64,000 nt of DNA, taken from assembly GCA_964017125.1 (NCBI GenBank), contig OZ024905.1:32585534-32649533 (forward strand). Direction: 5' to 3'. The stretch is from Flabesymbios commensalis (taxonomy: Eukaryota > Annelida > Polychaeta > Terebellida > Flabelligeridae). This document shows positions 1 through 13,400 of the stretch, in pieces; positions within the stretch are counted from its first letter, which is position 1; every line of letters starts with the position of its first letter. The position numbers and the translations under genes are program-made. Under the pieces are notes generated by a model that was not told where the DNA came from, made no database searches, and saw nothing but the letters and a program-made list of their open reading frames with translations.

Positions 1-1266
1 GAGGTGGCATCAATCAGAATTTGTGGTGGAGGATTTATCAAGGGTTAGACTAGTTATGCTAAGTGCAGCATGGTGCCAGTTCCTGAATATGTCATGTCAT
101 GTAACTAAAATCAACTGCAGCATATATTCCAGAATCATATATATAGATATATATATATATAGCAGTAGTTCAATAAATGTTTGTCTCCTAAATGCAAGTC
201 TTTTATGCTGAATCATCTTTACAGAGCGTCCTGTTCTTTTTACTTGGATAACTGACACCATACAACACCAGCATTGCCGTTATTTTATTGAAGTGAACAT
301 TAAGGGTGCTGAAGCTTATATATTAACTTATTGTGAAATCGATTATATCTTTATTCATGTTATTTTCATGTATTTTATCTCATACATGTAATGTGAGGAC
401 ATTAAAGTAATGTTTTATTCCACAGCAGCATATGAATAGTAGCATCGATTCAGGAATACTGCTGCTCGGTAGTTGTGGAATAAAATTGTTATTTCAATGT
501 TTGCAACATGCAAAGGGTTGAAATTATTAAATAATAACATATTCATTTAAATAACAATATGCATGAATATATGGTAAGGTTTTTCACTTGGATTAAATTT
601 CAGCCAGGCCAGGTGGGGAGAGTAGCCATATTAAATATGTCGAATATATGGCATAATAGTAACTATTAGATTGAAACGACGCACTTTAAAACTTTAAGTG
701 TCGCAGATAATGGGCCAATATGAAGCCAGCATTGGGCGAACACTTTGTGCTTGTATCGATCAAAGCCTTTAAGGGGCAAATTACACCATACTGGCCTATA
801 GGCGTTGTACTATGGTATTCAAATCACCGGTCATTATACCATCATCATTATTCGTATAAAAGTATTACATATATCTGGTTGCAGTCAACATACTGTTTGT
901 TATGTCGAAGTCAGTGAACATTGAAGTAACTCTTCACGGTTAAATTGATTTAACAGTATTATCAGTGAATATACGTTAATTATACGTATGCTAGAGTAGC
1001 TTCGACCAGCGCTGCCATGCAAAGCCAAAGGAAGTATCTGCTTACTTTACAAGTAAGCAGATACTATATTTGGCAAAGCAGTTGTCATCATCGAATGAGT
1101 CACGTCACAATTGAAAGCCACGTTGGCACTGTGTCCAATATATTATGTATGTGTTCACAGCGAGACATCGATGTGCACATGTGCCAAGTGAAATCAGAGA
1201 ATTCATCAAACCCGACGTAATTCTAAACTATATATTATATAACATAATATAGGCCCTATAAAATCC
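1..1266. other. Left flank, no gene recognised
   Basis: AT-rich sequence with only short open frames that show no family signature. It holds an AT dinucleotide patch near 138-160 and a perfect hairpin at 1033-1065. No exon with credible splice sites was seen. Confidence 0.5.
1033..1065. repeat. Perfect 15 bp stem hairpin
   Basis: AGTATCTGCTTACTT (1033-1047) is followed by a 3-base loop and then its exact reverse complement (1051-1065). The stem is too short for a typical microRNA precursor. Function unknown. Confidence 0.8.
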
Positions 1267-1277
1267 ACACAGTTGCA

Positions 1278-1595
1278 ACAATGCAATAATCGGGGTTTTA
1301 GGCCACCCTTATGCTGATATAGGCTTAACTGGGCCAGGAAAACCTCCTGAGGATGGTGAGATGAATGAGATGACACTGCCCTCCAGACACGGGATTCGAA
1401 ATTCGAGCCCTTTCGGTCTGAAGCCGAGCACGCTACTTCTCGGTCACGGAGGTTCCCCACAATATTGAATCATCACGAGTGAGCGGGGAAGAAATATTTC
1501 TTTGAAACTTGAAGGCCAGAGGGGTTCGAGCCCGCGATCTCAGACTCAGACTCCAAGCAGGCAGCTTTAACCACTGCACCAGGGCCCCGCCCCTT
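1278..1595 (-). mobile_element. Dimeric tRNA-derived SINE, full length
   Basis: Read on the minus strand, the element starts with a tRNA-like unit that has an A box (TGGTGCAGTGG) and a B box (GGGCTCGAACCCC). A linker follows, then a second tRNA-like unit that begins CCTCCGTGACCGAG, has its own B-box-like GGGCTCGAA and closes with GGAGGG. The 3' part ends with a CCTATAT...GGTGGCCTAAAACCCC tail. An 11 bp direct repeat ACACAGTTGCA flanks it at 1267-1277 and 1596-1606, as expected of LINE-driven retroposition. Two more near-complete copies lie at 15460-15699 and 32085-32399. Confidence 0.85.
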
Positions 1596-1606
1596 ACACA
1601 GTTGCA

Positions 1607-2404
1607 TGAAACTGAGACCTATAATTAAAACACCCATTCATATAGCCCTACAACATTATTTACAATCATCAGAATAGCAGACATATACCAGGCCTACATG
1701 CCATGGCACATTTTTGGTGGCAGGTAAGCCAGGGGCTAATTTAGACAGCTGTATCTATCTGGGACAGATCCAGTAAGCCCTAGTTGTAAAATTATAATTA
1801 TGTCCCACTTGGCCCCGTTGAGAACTGCATGACATGATTGTGACCAATGTTATAATTACATTTGTCCTATTTATCAGTTTATTTAACATTTGTTAGGCAT
1901 ACTATAGATAATTTGCATGGATGGACATTATTTTATAGTTCCTTATAGTTGGACTGGGTCAGACGATAAAAGTGTTAAATACTCCCTATATATGTATTAT
2001 AAATTTATAAATTTAAAAGGTCTGATCCGATCCAATTGGTTGTAAGATGCAGTATAGTTTACTCTCCAGAGATTGACATTGCTGTCAAAGTAAGCAGTGT
2101 CCTGGCTCAGGGGATGTATGTGTGACTAACGGAGACATTGTTTTTTTCCTTTTTTCCAAATCTTTTTAGTTTTGACTTGTAATTTAATAAAGCCTCTTAT
2201 GACATCAACCAAAATTACCAAAGGTACCCTTGACAAAAGTACCTCTTATCTTAACTGTTAATGCTTACATGACTTCCCCCTCTTACCGTAATGCATTAAC
2301 CCTTAAATATTGGTGTACGAATCATGGAGACCAAAGGGTTTTTTACAATTTAAAATCATCATAAATATCAGAATCTGACGTCTACAGTCGATCCCCGCGC
2401 TGTA
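1607..2404. other. Intergenic, nothing recognised
   Basis: AT-rich sequence with no open frame of note, no tandem repeat and no inverted repeat that I could see. Confidence 0.4.
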
Positions 2405-3180
2405 AGGGTTACATTGCACGATAGTTAGGACCGTCCTACTGCCGGTATTCTATTAAGTTTATTTTGCCTGAGTTTGGGTCCTATTTAGGGGAAAGAGGGG
2501 TACTGTGTGTGGGAAACGGTTCACATTTCTGTACACCAGTCCTTATGAACATGTGCAATATAACGTTCCAAGTCCAGGTGGTTGGAGTAATGTTGGCCCA
2601 GCGTCGCAGACGGTGGCCCAACATTACATCGGCATTGGGCTAATGCATAGTGTTATCTGGTGTTTCTGGCGCCGGGATGTTAAAGCGTCACTAGCATAAT
2701 GCAGCAGTCAGAAAACAATCACTCAATGCTGTTTCAATGACAGGCCAGCGTCGAAGACTGTGGGTCAACATTGAAACCGCATTGGTTGAATGCCACGTGT
2801 TTGCACAAAGTATACAACAGACCCGGTGATAGATTAGTGTTGGGCCAGCGTCGTAGACGATTGACCGGCATTGAATCAGCAATGGGCTGCAATGCTGGCC
2901 CAACATTGAACCGGAATTTTGTGGGTAGGCCTACATCCTCCGTACGGAGTACATCGTAGGCAAGTATTGAATGAATGTTGGCCAGCACCGGTGATGGTGG
3001 TTGGAAGAAATACACGTCGAAGATATATTTGAACTTGTCTCCTTGGTTCTTTCCTTAATCATATCCTGAACATTTAGGATTCTGGCCCATGAGGAAGACC
3101 AATACACTGTTTTTTTGTCTATAGCACTCTAACAGACTAAAGCCGAGCCTCGGAGCTCGGGAACCCCATTTCTAGTTAAA
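2405..3180 (-). repeat. 0.75 kb dispersed repeat, copy 1 (uninterrupted)
   Basis: This block is matched in reverse complement by 20311-20990 and, at its right end, by about 14170-14222. Shared landmarks are CCGGCAGTAGG, the AATAAACTTAATAG stretch, ATGGGCCAGAATCCTAAATG and CAGACTAAAGCC. It contains several palindromic cores of the type CCAGCGTCGNAGACG (2589-2625, 2745-2785, 2838-2912). The second copy is split by the 6.1 kb element at 14223-20307, so this copy shows the empty insertion site. Family unknown; no coding capacity seen. Confidence 0.75.
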
Positions 3181-4105
3181 AGTACATTTTATTTAATTAA
3201 GGGCACATGCTTTTTGACGTGTCAAATCATTTGTGACATGCTATATATTATTACATTTAAACATGATTAGAGTTTGAAAGAGTGCAAAAAAAGTATTATT
3301 ATTGACAGTAAATGAAGTATACCAGTTACCTGTAAGATGATTTATACAAGACGATCGCATATAATAATGTATACATTTGTAGTATATTGTCTTTGATCAC
3401 TGACATCTGTGTGTAGTACTGTCTGGGCATAGTGTGAGTCGTGGTGCTGTGTGAGGTACTGGTTGACGTGTACTGTGAGTACTGCTCCCAGTACACACTG
3501 TACTACCAGAGTAACGGTACTGTGACCACATAAGACAACGGCTGGCATTGATAATCAGTCATATAGACACACGGGCTGCTACATACAGTGACAGATTCCG
3601 CAGTGAACCATGGAGCAAATCAGTAGTATAGGCTACAGATACAGCATCTTCAAATTACGTTATATGTAACTGTTACTTGATGCTCTAACAACAATTGATA
3701 ACTGCGTGTGAAATAGTTGCATACCTATGTACCTATGGTGACATGATCAACAGTGGTCAACCATAGTAAATACATATGACACTATCCATTATTTTAATGA
3801 AAAACCAATAGATATTTTGATTACCAGACTCGACGTAGTCACATAATACAAGACAACTAACACACTTGACCCGAAGCTGGGTAGTTTGCCTATTCTGTTT
3901 TTTATAGCTGTCAGTCTTCTAATTCAGCGCCACCAAAAAGGGCTTGCAAAGAATACGACTAAAAGCTCAAAATCACATTGCCGTGACGTGACCATCAACC
4001 AATACAAATCACCACCATTAGAACTGCTTGAACAATTTGGTCAAAGTTTAACTCCCAGTACGACAGTAGGGTGTGTAACAGCGAGAATGAAGTCTCATGT
4101 AACAA
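3181..4105. other. Intergenic, nothing recognised
   Basis: Contains a GTACTGT-rich low-complexity patch at about 3410-3530. No exon or element ends were recognised. Confidence 0.4.
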
Positions 4106-4213
4106 CCCAGTAAACACAAATACTTGTATAACATTTGTACAACGCCGGCCCAACGTCGAAGACGTTGGGCCGGCGTAGTACAAATGTTATGCAAATGTTG
4201 TGTGTTTGCTGGG
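4106..4213. mobile_element. Palindromic hairpin element, CCCAGYAAACAC ends
   Basis: A 108 bp near-perfect palindrome. It opens CCCAGTAAACAC and closes with the complement GTGTTTGCTGGG. The centre is CGTCGAAGACG inside a GC-rich stem (GCCGGCCCAACGTC). The two arms pair over about 50 bp with few mismatches. No coding capacity and no clear target-site duplication. It resembles a foldback MITE, but the superfamily is unknown to me. Confidence 0.75.
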
Positions 4214-4582
4214 AAGATCTTGATAAATATAACGCAACCTTGATGGTAGTTTTGCTGCAGCGTAACAACAAATGGTAATACAATGGTAATAAAACACATG
4301 ATTTACCATTTAAATTATGAAAGCATTAAGCCGTTTTGAGATAAATTGTGTGACGTGCTGACTGTTACTGGGTATCTGGGCCTTTACCTTTACTTGTGAT
4401 CTATGTAGGCTATGCATCATGCGACAAATTTCGACAAAAAATAATTAAATAGAAAATATCACCACTCGACAAAATAAGGAAGATTATATATAGCGGGGTA
4501 TTTTATTATATTTGTTTATTTCCATTGATGCGCCAGCAATTCACACCTCAAAGCACATCTTGTTGTTCTTTATATTGCATAT

Positions 4583-4690
4583 CCCAGCAAACACAAAACA
4601 TTTGTATAAAATTTATACAGCGCCGGATCAGCGTCGAAGACGTTGGGCCGACGTTGTAGAAATGTTGTACAAATGTTTTGTGTTTGCTGG
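4583..4690. mobile_element. Palindromic hairpin element, second copy
   Basis: 108 bp, the same length and ends as the copy 370 bp upstream (CCCAGCAAACAC...GTGTTTGCTGG). The centre is again CGTCGAAGACG. The arms differ from the first copy but still pair with each other, apart from a few sites in the GC-rich part. Confidence 0.75.
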
Positions 4691-6285
4691 CATCTCTCAG
4701 CTTTAAAACACCACATGTATGTAGTTAATATGATTCGTGAATAAATCTGAATGACCAGTATCGTGCAGAATACATATTGAGCTAACTCTTAGACAGAGCA
4801 AGAAGTATCAGATGTCATACCTGGTGGAGTGTACTGTAGATATGATAAGCCGCATTGTGAACTTTGTACCATGTCTCCTGTTATGGCCTTTATCATCGTT
4901 TCACATTATGAAAGTTCATATTTCCCCAGGTGTAATATCTATGTATATAGGCTGACGATGAGGCTCAATTATATATCAACACTTCTGATTTAAACGTCTA
5001 AGATTATAGGCATACGTTTCATGCATATGTTATTATAAACACAAGATATGGATTGGAAAAGAGAAGCGATATAATTATATCAAGGAATGATTATATCTAA
5101 TCAAATAATGAGTATATAGTCTGGGTGAGGTATCGGACAATGTCGTGGCTTATAGCAGGTGAGTTATTGTTTTCTCTAATTAATGGCTTAAATATCACGT
5201 CAGACTGTACCCTGATGACATCATCGAAGTTAGGCGGCCCGGTCATGCCGGGTAGTCAGACTGCATGTGTAGCCTATGAATAAACAGGGATCAAACCGAA
5301 CCAACCAGGATGGAGAATTAGTTAAGATTCGAAACACATTCCGTCCGGATTGCAAACCCTTAGAATGAGCTTTCGGTTATGCCCCAGGCGCAATGACATT
5401 GCGAGTTAATTCGAACCAGTTTGCGACTAAAGTCGAATGCGAATGTTCTGCGATTTGAACTATATAATTTTAATCTCTAAATTGGCCAACAACTGTCTGC
5501 GAATTATTGGCGATATATCGGAGATATTTCGGAAATAAAATAGTCGAAATTGGGGAACAAAAAATTGTTAGTCAGTACTCCCCGTTTTGCATGGGACAAG
5601 TCGCACGCTAGTAGGAGATTACAAGATAGTTCTAAGAGCAGTCTGAGGTATGACGTGCCGATTTATCATATCCAATAACCTGACTTTTATGAGGAGGTTT
5701 GCAATAACAATTTAAACGGCACAGTCCAGTTGCAGACACACGAGCGATAGATCAATCGTAAGGAACTTTAGGGGGCATCGGGCGAAGCTGTCTGTGATTT
5801 TTATCATCGAAGGGCCAATCGGACGATCCGGCCACAATAGTACCGCATTTGAGCGGGTATCTAAAGGTTATGTCATGCATTCGAGTTTGCTTTTTTTCAA
5901 TATGGATCTGAGCGCCAACCGAGATACATTCCAGGTGCATTCTGAACACGCTACCTCTCCGTTACAGAGGCTCCCAACAATATTTAATCTTTACAAGTGG
6001 GCAGGGAAAGGAACACTAAGTTTCTTTGAAATTTGAATACCGAGAGCGATCGGGGCAAATTCCCAAGTTCTTGCGTGACAGGCGACAATGCTGACCAATA
6101 CACCAGAAACCACAGCCCACTCAAACAAAATAAAATGCCTTTAAAATTGATAAAATAGTGTTTGGTAGATGCTCGAGTGGTAATCAAATAATCAATATGG
6201 GAGATGTTTATTTTTCACAAATAGAAATAATTCTCATCATTCTGGAGTGGCAAATAACGTGATAGAACAAGTGTTCTGCTCTCGC
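4691..6285. other. Upstream flank of the CUB receptor gene
   Basis: No promoter element could be called with confidence. A 5' untranslated exon could lie here. The frame of the first coding exon is open back to 6184, after a TAA at 6181, and AATAG at 6220-6224 could be an acceptor. No other gene was seen. Confidence 0.4.
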
Positions 6286-6555
6286 ATGATCATCTGCATT
6301 TTAGTCACCAATATAATTGTGTTTTCTGAAGGGTTGTTATTTGTTGGAATTACTACTATTAATTCTGAGAAGGTGATTGTTGGCGAGCTCTCGGACATCA
6401 CTACTGACGCCCAAATTGTTATCCGTGATGAGAAAACAGTTGCATGCAGTGTGGATAAACCGGATGTTCTAGAAGACCCAGGGATCCTACAGTCTCCATC
6501 ACAGCAACAGGATGACATGGACTGTCACTGGCTCATTCGTGCTCCCAACGGATAC
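6286..6555 (+). CDS. Exon 1: signal peptide and first half of CUB1
   Basis: ATG at 6286 opens a hydrophobic leader (MIICILVTNIIVFSEG). About 35 linker residues follow, then the start of CUB1 (ACSVDKP, DCHWLIRAPNGY). The donor is GTAAGT at 6556, leaving phase 0. I chose this ATG because the leader directly follows it. A GTG at 6247 is in frame but is not a eukaryotic start, and an upstream coding exon cannot be fully excluded because the frame stays open to 6184. A palindromic element begins only 10 bp into the intron. Confidence 0.8.
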
Positions 6556-7395
6556 GTAAGTATTTCCAGCAAACACGAGGCTGATGTTGGGCCAGCATCA
6601 GCCCAACATTGGCCAACGCTTCGTGTTTGCTGAGTTGTCAACATAAACTGCGATACAATGTTAACATCTAATTGACCTAATTTTATAATATTACCATGGC
6701 AATATGTATTATCTGTCACTGATTGAGATATGTAGGGCCTATATAAGTCAATATGATGATTTTAATTTATCTGGAGATTATCGTATAATACCTAACGAGT
6801 ACTGTAGCAGATCACACCATGTGCTGCCACGCCCATTGTAATTTACCATCTCTTCCCATTAAATTGTAAATGCACATAGAAGTAGGCTGCATGTATAAGG
6901 TTTGCCTTTTTTTAACATCAGTCTGTGAGGCTGGACTTCGAGTGGATTGATCTGGAGACGGTGTCTCTCTGCAGTAGATCCAGTCTATCCGTGTATGATT
7001 CAGATGTAGAGACTGATAAGGATCGTATAGGATACTACTGCTCCCTCCACGTGCCCGGTCCCCTTCTGCACTCTAGCCAGCCAGATTTATTGATTATCTA
7101 CCAAGCAGCATCGGCAGGTGATGGGACGGAATTCAACGCCACATACGTTTTCGTTAAAGTAACAGGTAACTATTAAATTTATCATACGAATCGTATACAT
7201 ATCATATACATACTCAAAAGCTTTACTTGAGCTCAAAATTTGCAAAGTGTATTCGAGTTAGATATTATCGAACGTCATTCAAAATGTATTTGGACTGGTT
7301 CTATGTAATTCTAATTTGCGTTTAGTTTGAAACAACCATATCAAATGAATGAATGAATGAATGAATGAATGAATGAATGAATGAATGAATGAATG

Positions 7396-7437
<42 letters not shown>

Positions 7438-10400
7438 CGAACGAACGCACGAACGAACGCACGAACGAACGAGCGAACAAACGAACGAATGATAATGCGT
7501 CTCATAACCTGAATAATGTCATTATTTTGAATAGCCGATAAACAAACGTTAAATAGTTATAACTACCGTCAGAAAGCATGGTCGATTTCAGTTTGCCTTT
7601 GTTTTTTCAGAATTAGCGTGCGGTTCACAAAGTCAGCCAAAGGTTTTAGAGGATTGGGAGATTGGAGGTTTTGTCACACCTAACTGGCCCGCACCCTATC
7701 CCGCGAACTCCCATTGTCAATGGCGCATCATTACCAGCCACACAGTAAGTTATCCCCTATACCTGTATACTAGATATGCCGAGCACACAGACGACACGGT
7801 AAATGTATTTATTATAGAGATAACTAGCACACTGATGGCTGCGTTAAGTTATTAGCTAGAGATGTCCAGTATACTGATAGATGCGTTACGTTATCAATTA
7901 GAGATTCCCAGTACACTGATAGATGCGTTAAGTTATTAACTAAAGATGCCAAGTAAAATGATAGATGTGTTAAGTTATAAACCAAAGATGCCCAGTACAC
8001 TGATAGATGCGTTAATTTATTAGATAAAGGTGCTCAGTACACTGATAGATGCGTTACTTAATTAGCTAGAGATGCCCAGTACACTGATAGATGCGTTAAG
8101 TTATTAGCTAAAATTTCCAGAACACTCTTAGATGCGTTAATTTATTAGCTAGAGATGTCCAGTACACTGATAGATGCGTTAATTTATTAGCTAGAGATGC
8201 CCAGTACACTGATAGATGCGTTAGGTGTTAAGTTTTTACTTAGAGATGTTCGGTACACTGATAGATGCGTTACTTTATTAGCTTGAGATGCCCAGTACTG
8301 TACACGGATAGATGCGTTAAGTTATTAGCTAGAGATGCCCAGTACACTGATAGATGCGTTAAGTTATTAGTTAGAGATGCCCAGTACACTGATAGATGCG
8401 TTAGATTATTAGCTAAAGATGTAAAACACTGATGGGTGTGTTGAGTTTTTAGGTAGAGATGCCCGGTACACTGATAGATGCGTTACTTTAATAGCTAGAG
8501 ATGTCCAATACACTGATAGATGTGTTACTTTATTAGCTAGAGATGCCCAGTACACTGATAGATGCGTTAGATTATTAGCTAAAGATGTAAAACACTGATG
8601 GGTGTGTTGAGTTTTTAGGTAGAGATGCCCGGTACACTGATAGATGCGTTACTTTAATAGCTAGAGATGCCCAATACACTGATAGATGTGTTACTTTATT
8701 AGCTAGAGATTCCCAGTACACTGATAGATGCGTTAAGTTAATAGCTAGAGATGCCCAGTACACTGATAGATGCGTTAAGTTATTAGCTAGAGATGCCCAG
8801 TACACTGATAGATGCGTTAAGTTATTAGCTAGAGATGCCCAGTACACTGATAGATGTGTTACTGTTCCATCGAAATGAATAATATAAAGAATGAAGAATT
8901 TAATATAACCCGTCAAAATGGAGAATTTAATACAACCCATCGGAATGAAGAATCTAATATAACTCATCGGAATGAAAATTTATTACAGCCCATCAAAATG
9001 AATAATTTAATAGAACCCATCGGAATGAAGTATTTAATAAAATCCATTGAAATAAAGCAGATTCAAATAGCACATCTTGCAGCAGAAACCACCGGAGCCA
9101 CTGGAGACGGTGACACCATAGACACTAGCACTCAACCCATCGAAATGAAGAATTCAATACAACCTAACGAAAAGAAGAATTTAATGCGAACCATCAAAAT
9201 TAGGAATTTAATACAATTCATCGAATTGAAGATTTTAATGCAACCTATCAAAATGAAGAAATTAATACAACCCATCGAAATGAAGAATTCAACACAACCC
9301 ATCAAAATGAAGAACTTAATACAATCCACGGGAATGAATTATTTGATACAACCCATTGAATGCTAAATTAAGTACAACCCACAGAAATGAAGAATTTAAT
9401 ACAACCGATCGAAATGAATATTTTAATACAGCCTATTGAAATGAAGCAGAACACCCTGCAGCAGAAACCACCGGAGCCACCAGAGACGCCGGAGTCACCA
9501 TAGACACTAGCACTGAAACGACGACGACAACAGCAGCCGCAACAAGCATATCACCCAGATCAGGTTTCTCATCCACAACAACATTAACCAGCACCCTGAC
9601 AACAACAGAGGAGATTATCAATACTCTGCCCCAGCCAGCTCCGGCAAGATGTGAAACCCAACGTCAAGAACATTGTGACCATAACCAGCCCTTACACCTG
9701 AACATTGGCTAGAACTTGGATATGCACATAATTATATGATACCAAGGAAATTATAATTCTATTTTCCTTGGATATACCAACGAGCATTGACAATTTAAAC
9801 AAATTTATACTGCACTATTACTGTATATGCCACTTTTCTTTGATCCTTTTTTATATACCATATGCACATATATTTATATAATAATGCATAATAAGTAGAT
9901 AGTTATGAACAATCTGAATATTATATTACATAAGTTAATTCACTTAACGCAAATAGTTAAAAATACGTCCCACCCGCCCTCTCAAGAACTCACTCTGCAG
10001 GTTCTACTCAGAACTATTCATCCACTTGGAGCATTGGTTCACCACATCCCATAATCGCATCTTCTACCCGCAAGACGAACATTATATATTTAAGACGTTT
10101 CTAAAAGCAACTTTATCTGCTTTCTCATATAAATACATATGCTATGCTATTCATCATATCAACCGTTGACAATGCTAACACTTCAGGTAACGCATCGGCA
10201 TTTTTTAAAGCCCGGAAGATCTAATAATCGTTACTTGACTCAGCCCGGAGTCGCACCCCGGAGCCCCCCTCCCCCCTGAGTCACCCCGGCCTTACTCCGT
10301 AGGCCTAATAATACAATTCACATTCCTAGCATTATACATTATTATTTCGCTCCCAGCCACCCTCTTAGCACTAGCGCACATAAAAAAACGATTATTAGCT

Positions 10401-13400
10401 GCTCCGGACTGCTCCATCTCCGGCCAAAATGTATATAATACACTCCCACAATGCAACGGTGCACATAACAACCAACCTGTGGACACGTGGACTAATCTTC
10501 ATTTACCTGAAAAAGGCCGTGTTGGCCGAAACGTTTTCCAAGGGGAATAAACACATTACCATCTTACGTGTTTTTTTACACCATTAGCTAGAGATGCCCA
10601 GTACACTGATAAATGTGTTACTTTATTAGCTAGAGATGCCCAGTACACTGATGAATTAGTTACTGTATTAGCCAGAGATGCCCAGTACACTGATAGATGT
10701 GTTAAGTTATTAGTTAGAGATGCCCAGTACACTGATATACGTGTTACTTTATTAGCTAGAGATGCCCAGTACACTGATGAATTCCTTACTGTATTAGCCA
10801 GAGATGCCCAGTACACTGATAGATGTGTTAAGTTATTAGTTAGAGATGCCCAGTACACTGATAGATGCGTTACTTTATTAGCTAGAGATGCCCAGTACAC
10901 TGATAGATGCGTTAAGTTATTAGTTAGAGATGCCCAGTACACTGATAGATGTGTTACTTTATTAGCTAGAGATGCCCAGTACACTGATGAATTCGTTACT
11001 GTATTAGCCAGAGATGCCCAGTACACTGATAGATGTGTTAAGTTATTAGCCAGAGATGCCCAGTACACTGATAGATGTGTTACTTTATTAGCTAGAGATG
11101 CCCAGTACACTGATGAATTCGTAACTGTATTAGCCAGAGATGCCCAGTACACTGATAGATGCGTTAAGTTATTATTTAGAGATGCCCAGTACACTGATAT
11201 ACGTGTTACTTTATTAGCTAGAGATGCCCAGTACACTGATGAATTCGTTACTGTATTAGCCAGAGATGCCCAGTACACTGATAGATGCGTTAAGTTATTA
11301 GTTAGAGATGCCCAGTACACTGATAGATGTGTTACTTTATTAGCTAGAGATGCCCAGTACACTGATGAATTCGTTACTGTATTAGCCAGAGATGCCCAGT
11401 ACACTGATAGATGTGTTAAGTTATTAGCCAGAGATGCCCAGTACACTGATAGATGTGTTACTTTATTAGCTAGAGATGCCCAGTACACTGATGAATTCGT
11501 AACGGTATTAGCCAGAGATGCCCAGTACACTGATAGATGCGTTAAGTTATTATTTAGAGATGCCCAGTACACTGATATACGTGTTACTTTATTAGCTAGA
11601 GATGCCCAGTACACTGATAGATGCGTTACTTTATTAGCTAGAGATGCCCAGTACACTGATAGATGCGTTAAGTTATTAGTTAGAGATGCCCAGTACACTG
11701 ATAGATGTGTTACTTTATTAGCTAGAGATGCCCAGTACACTGATGAATTCGTTACTGTATTAGCCAGAGATGCCCAGTACACTGATAGATACGTTAAGTT
11801 ATTAGTTAGAGATGCCCAGTACACTGATATACGTGTTACTTTATTAGCTAGAGATGCCCAGTACACTGATAGATGCGTTACTTTATTAGCTAGAGATGCC
11901 CAGTACACTGATAGATGCGTTAAGTTATTAGCTAGAGATGCCCAGTACACTGATAGATGCGTTACTTTATTAGCCAGAGATGCCCAGTACACTGATGGAT
12001 GGTTACTTTATTAGCTAGAGATGCCCAGTAGGCCTACACTGATGGATGCGTTACTTTATTAGATAGAGATACCAAGTACACTGATAGATGCGTTACTTTA
12101 TTAGCTAGAGATGCCCAGTACACTGATAGATGCGTTAAGTTATTAGTTAGAGATGCCCAGTACACTGATATACGTGTTACTTTATTAGCTAGAGATGCCC
12201 AGTACGCTGATAGATGCATTTAGTTATTAGCCAGAGATGCCCAGTACACTGATAGATGCGTTAAGTTATTAGCTAGAGATGCCCAGTACACTGATAGATG
12301 CGTTACTTTATTAGCTAGAGATGTCCAGTACACTGATAGATGCGTTAAGTTATTAGCTAGAGATGCCCAGTACACTGATAGATGCTAGCTAATAACTTAA
12401 CGCATCTCTCAGTGTACTTGGCATCTCTAGCTAATAACTTAACGCATCTTCCAGTGGCATCTCTTGCTTATAACTTATAGAGATGTCCAGTACACTGATA
12501 GATGCGTTAAGTTATAAGCTAGAGATGCCAAGCACACTGATATTATATGCGTTACTGGTAAGTTATTATCTAAAATTCTCGGTACCCTGATAGATGCGTT
12601 CAGTTAATACTGTAATATACTTTTATTTCACGTGGAATTAATTTTCGCACATTTCGCGCAAGGACCATGAGCGCGAAATCATACTCCAAGCAAAATATTG
12701 TTCACTACATCAGTGTTTCGTGAACTTTGGGAGTGGGTTTTAAAAAGTGTCACTGACGCTGTGCAGTCGATCGTGGTTATGTAATCCATTTGTGCGATGG
12801 TCACGCTAACTTGTGAAAGTTTAAGTCCTAGAACTTATATTTAAATGACTGAATGACAATGGCTGAATGACAACATATGAAATATATGTTTATTATTTCA
12901 AAAAACATGTGACAGTAGTTACTCCCAAATTTATGCAAATATTACACAAATATGGGCACAGATATAGCTATTTTAAATTCCTACAATCAAACAGATACGA
13001 TGAGCTTTTTTAAAAGCAAATTAAAGTCAAATATATATAGGCATATTTCACTGAAACGACACATGTAGTAAAACAGCAGTAGAATAATAATTAAATGATA
13101 GGGTTAATGAGCAGAGCGTGTCAAGTGCATTAGCCTCAATGGTCAGCCCCCCCCCCCCCTCCAGTTAATTGGTGACCATACATTATGTTTACCGACGACG
13201 TTGCGTCATAGTGATTACTAGCCGGGAAGGGTGGAGACAGTCGTAAAGGCACGATAACAATTGCATGTTTCCATACCAAAAAAATCATTTTTTAAAATTC
13301 TTTTTACGCAAAATTAAAAGACCGCTAAATGGTCAAAAATCGGGTTTACGCGAAAATTCATACCCGCGAAATTAAAGTATATTACAGTAGCTGATATACC

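Noticed and set aside
6247-6285. GTG at 6247 as translation start
   Set aside because: Eukaryotic start is far more likely the ATG at 6286, which is directly followed by the signal peptide.
8854-9366. 170-codon plus-strand open frame and its antisense frame
   Set aside because: Both arise from the 27 bp tandem repeat, again a multiple of three.
10556-11992. 478-codon minus-strand open frame
   Set aside because: It is the 42 bp minisatellite translated. The unit length is a multiple of three and has no stop in that frame, so openness carries no evidence of a gene.
7810-12607. CRISPR-like array
   Set aside because: Units are contiguous with no unique spacers, and the sequence is animal DNA.
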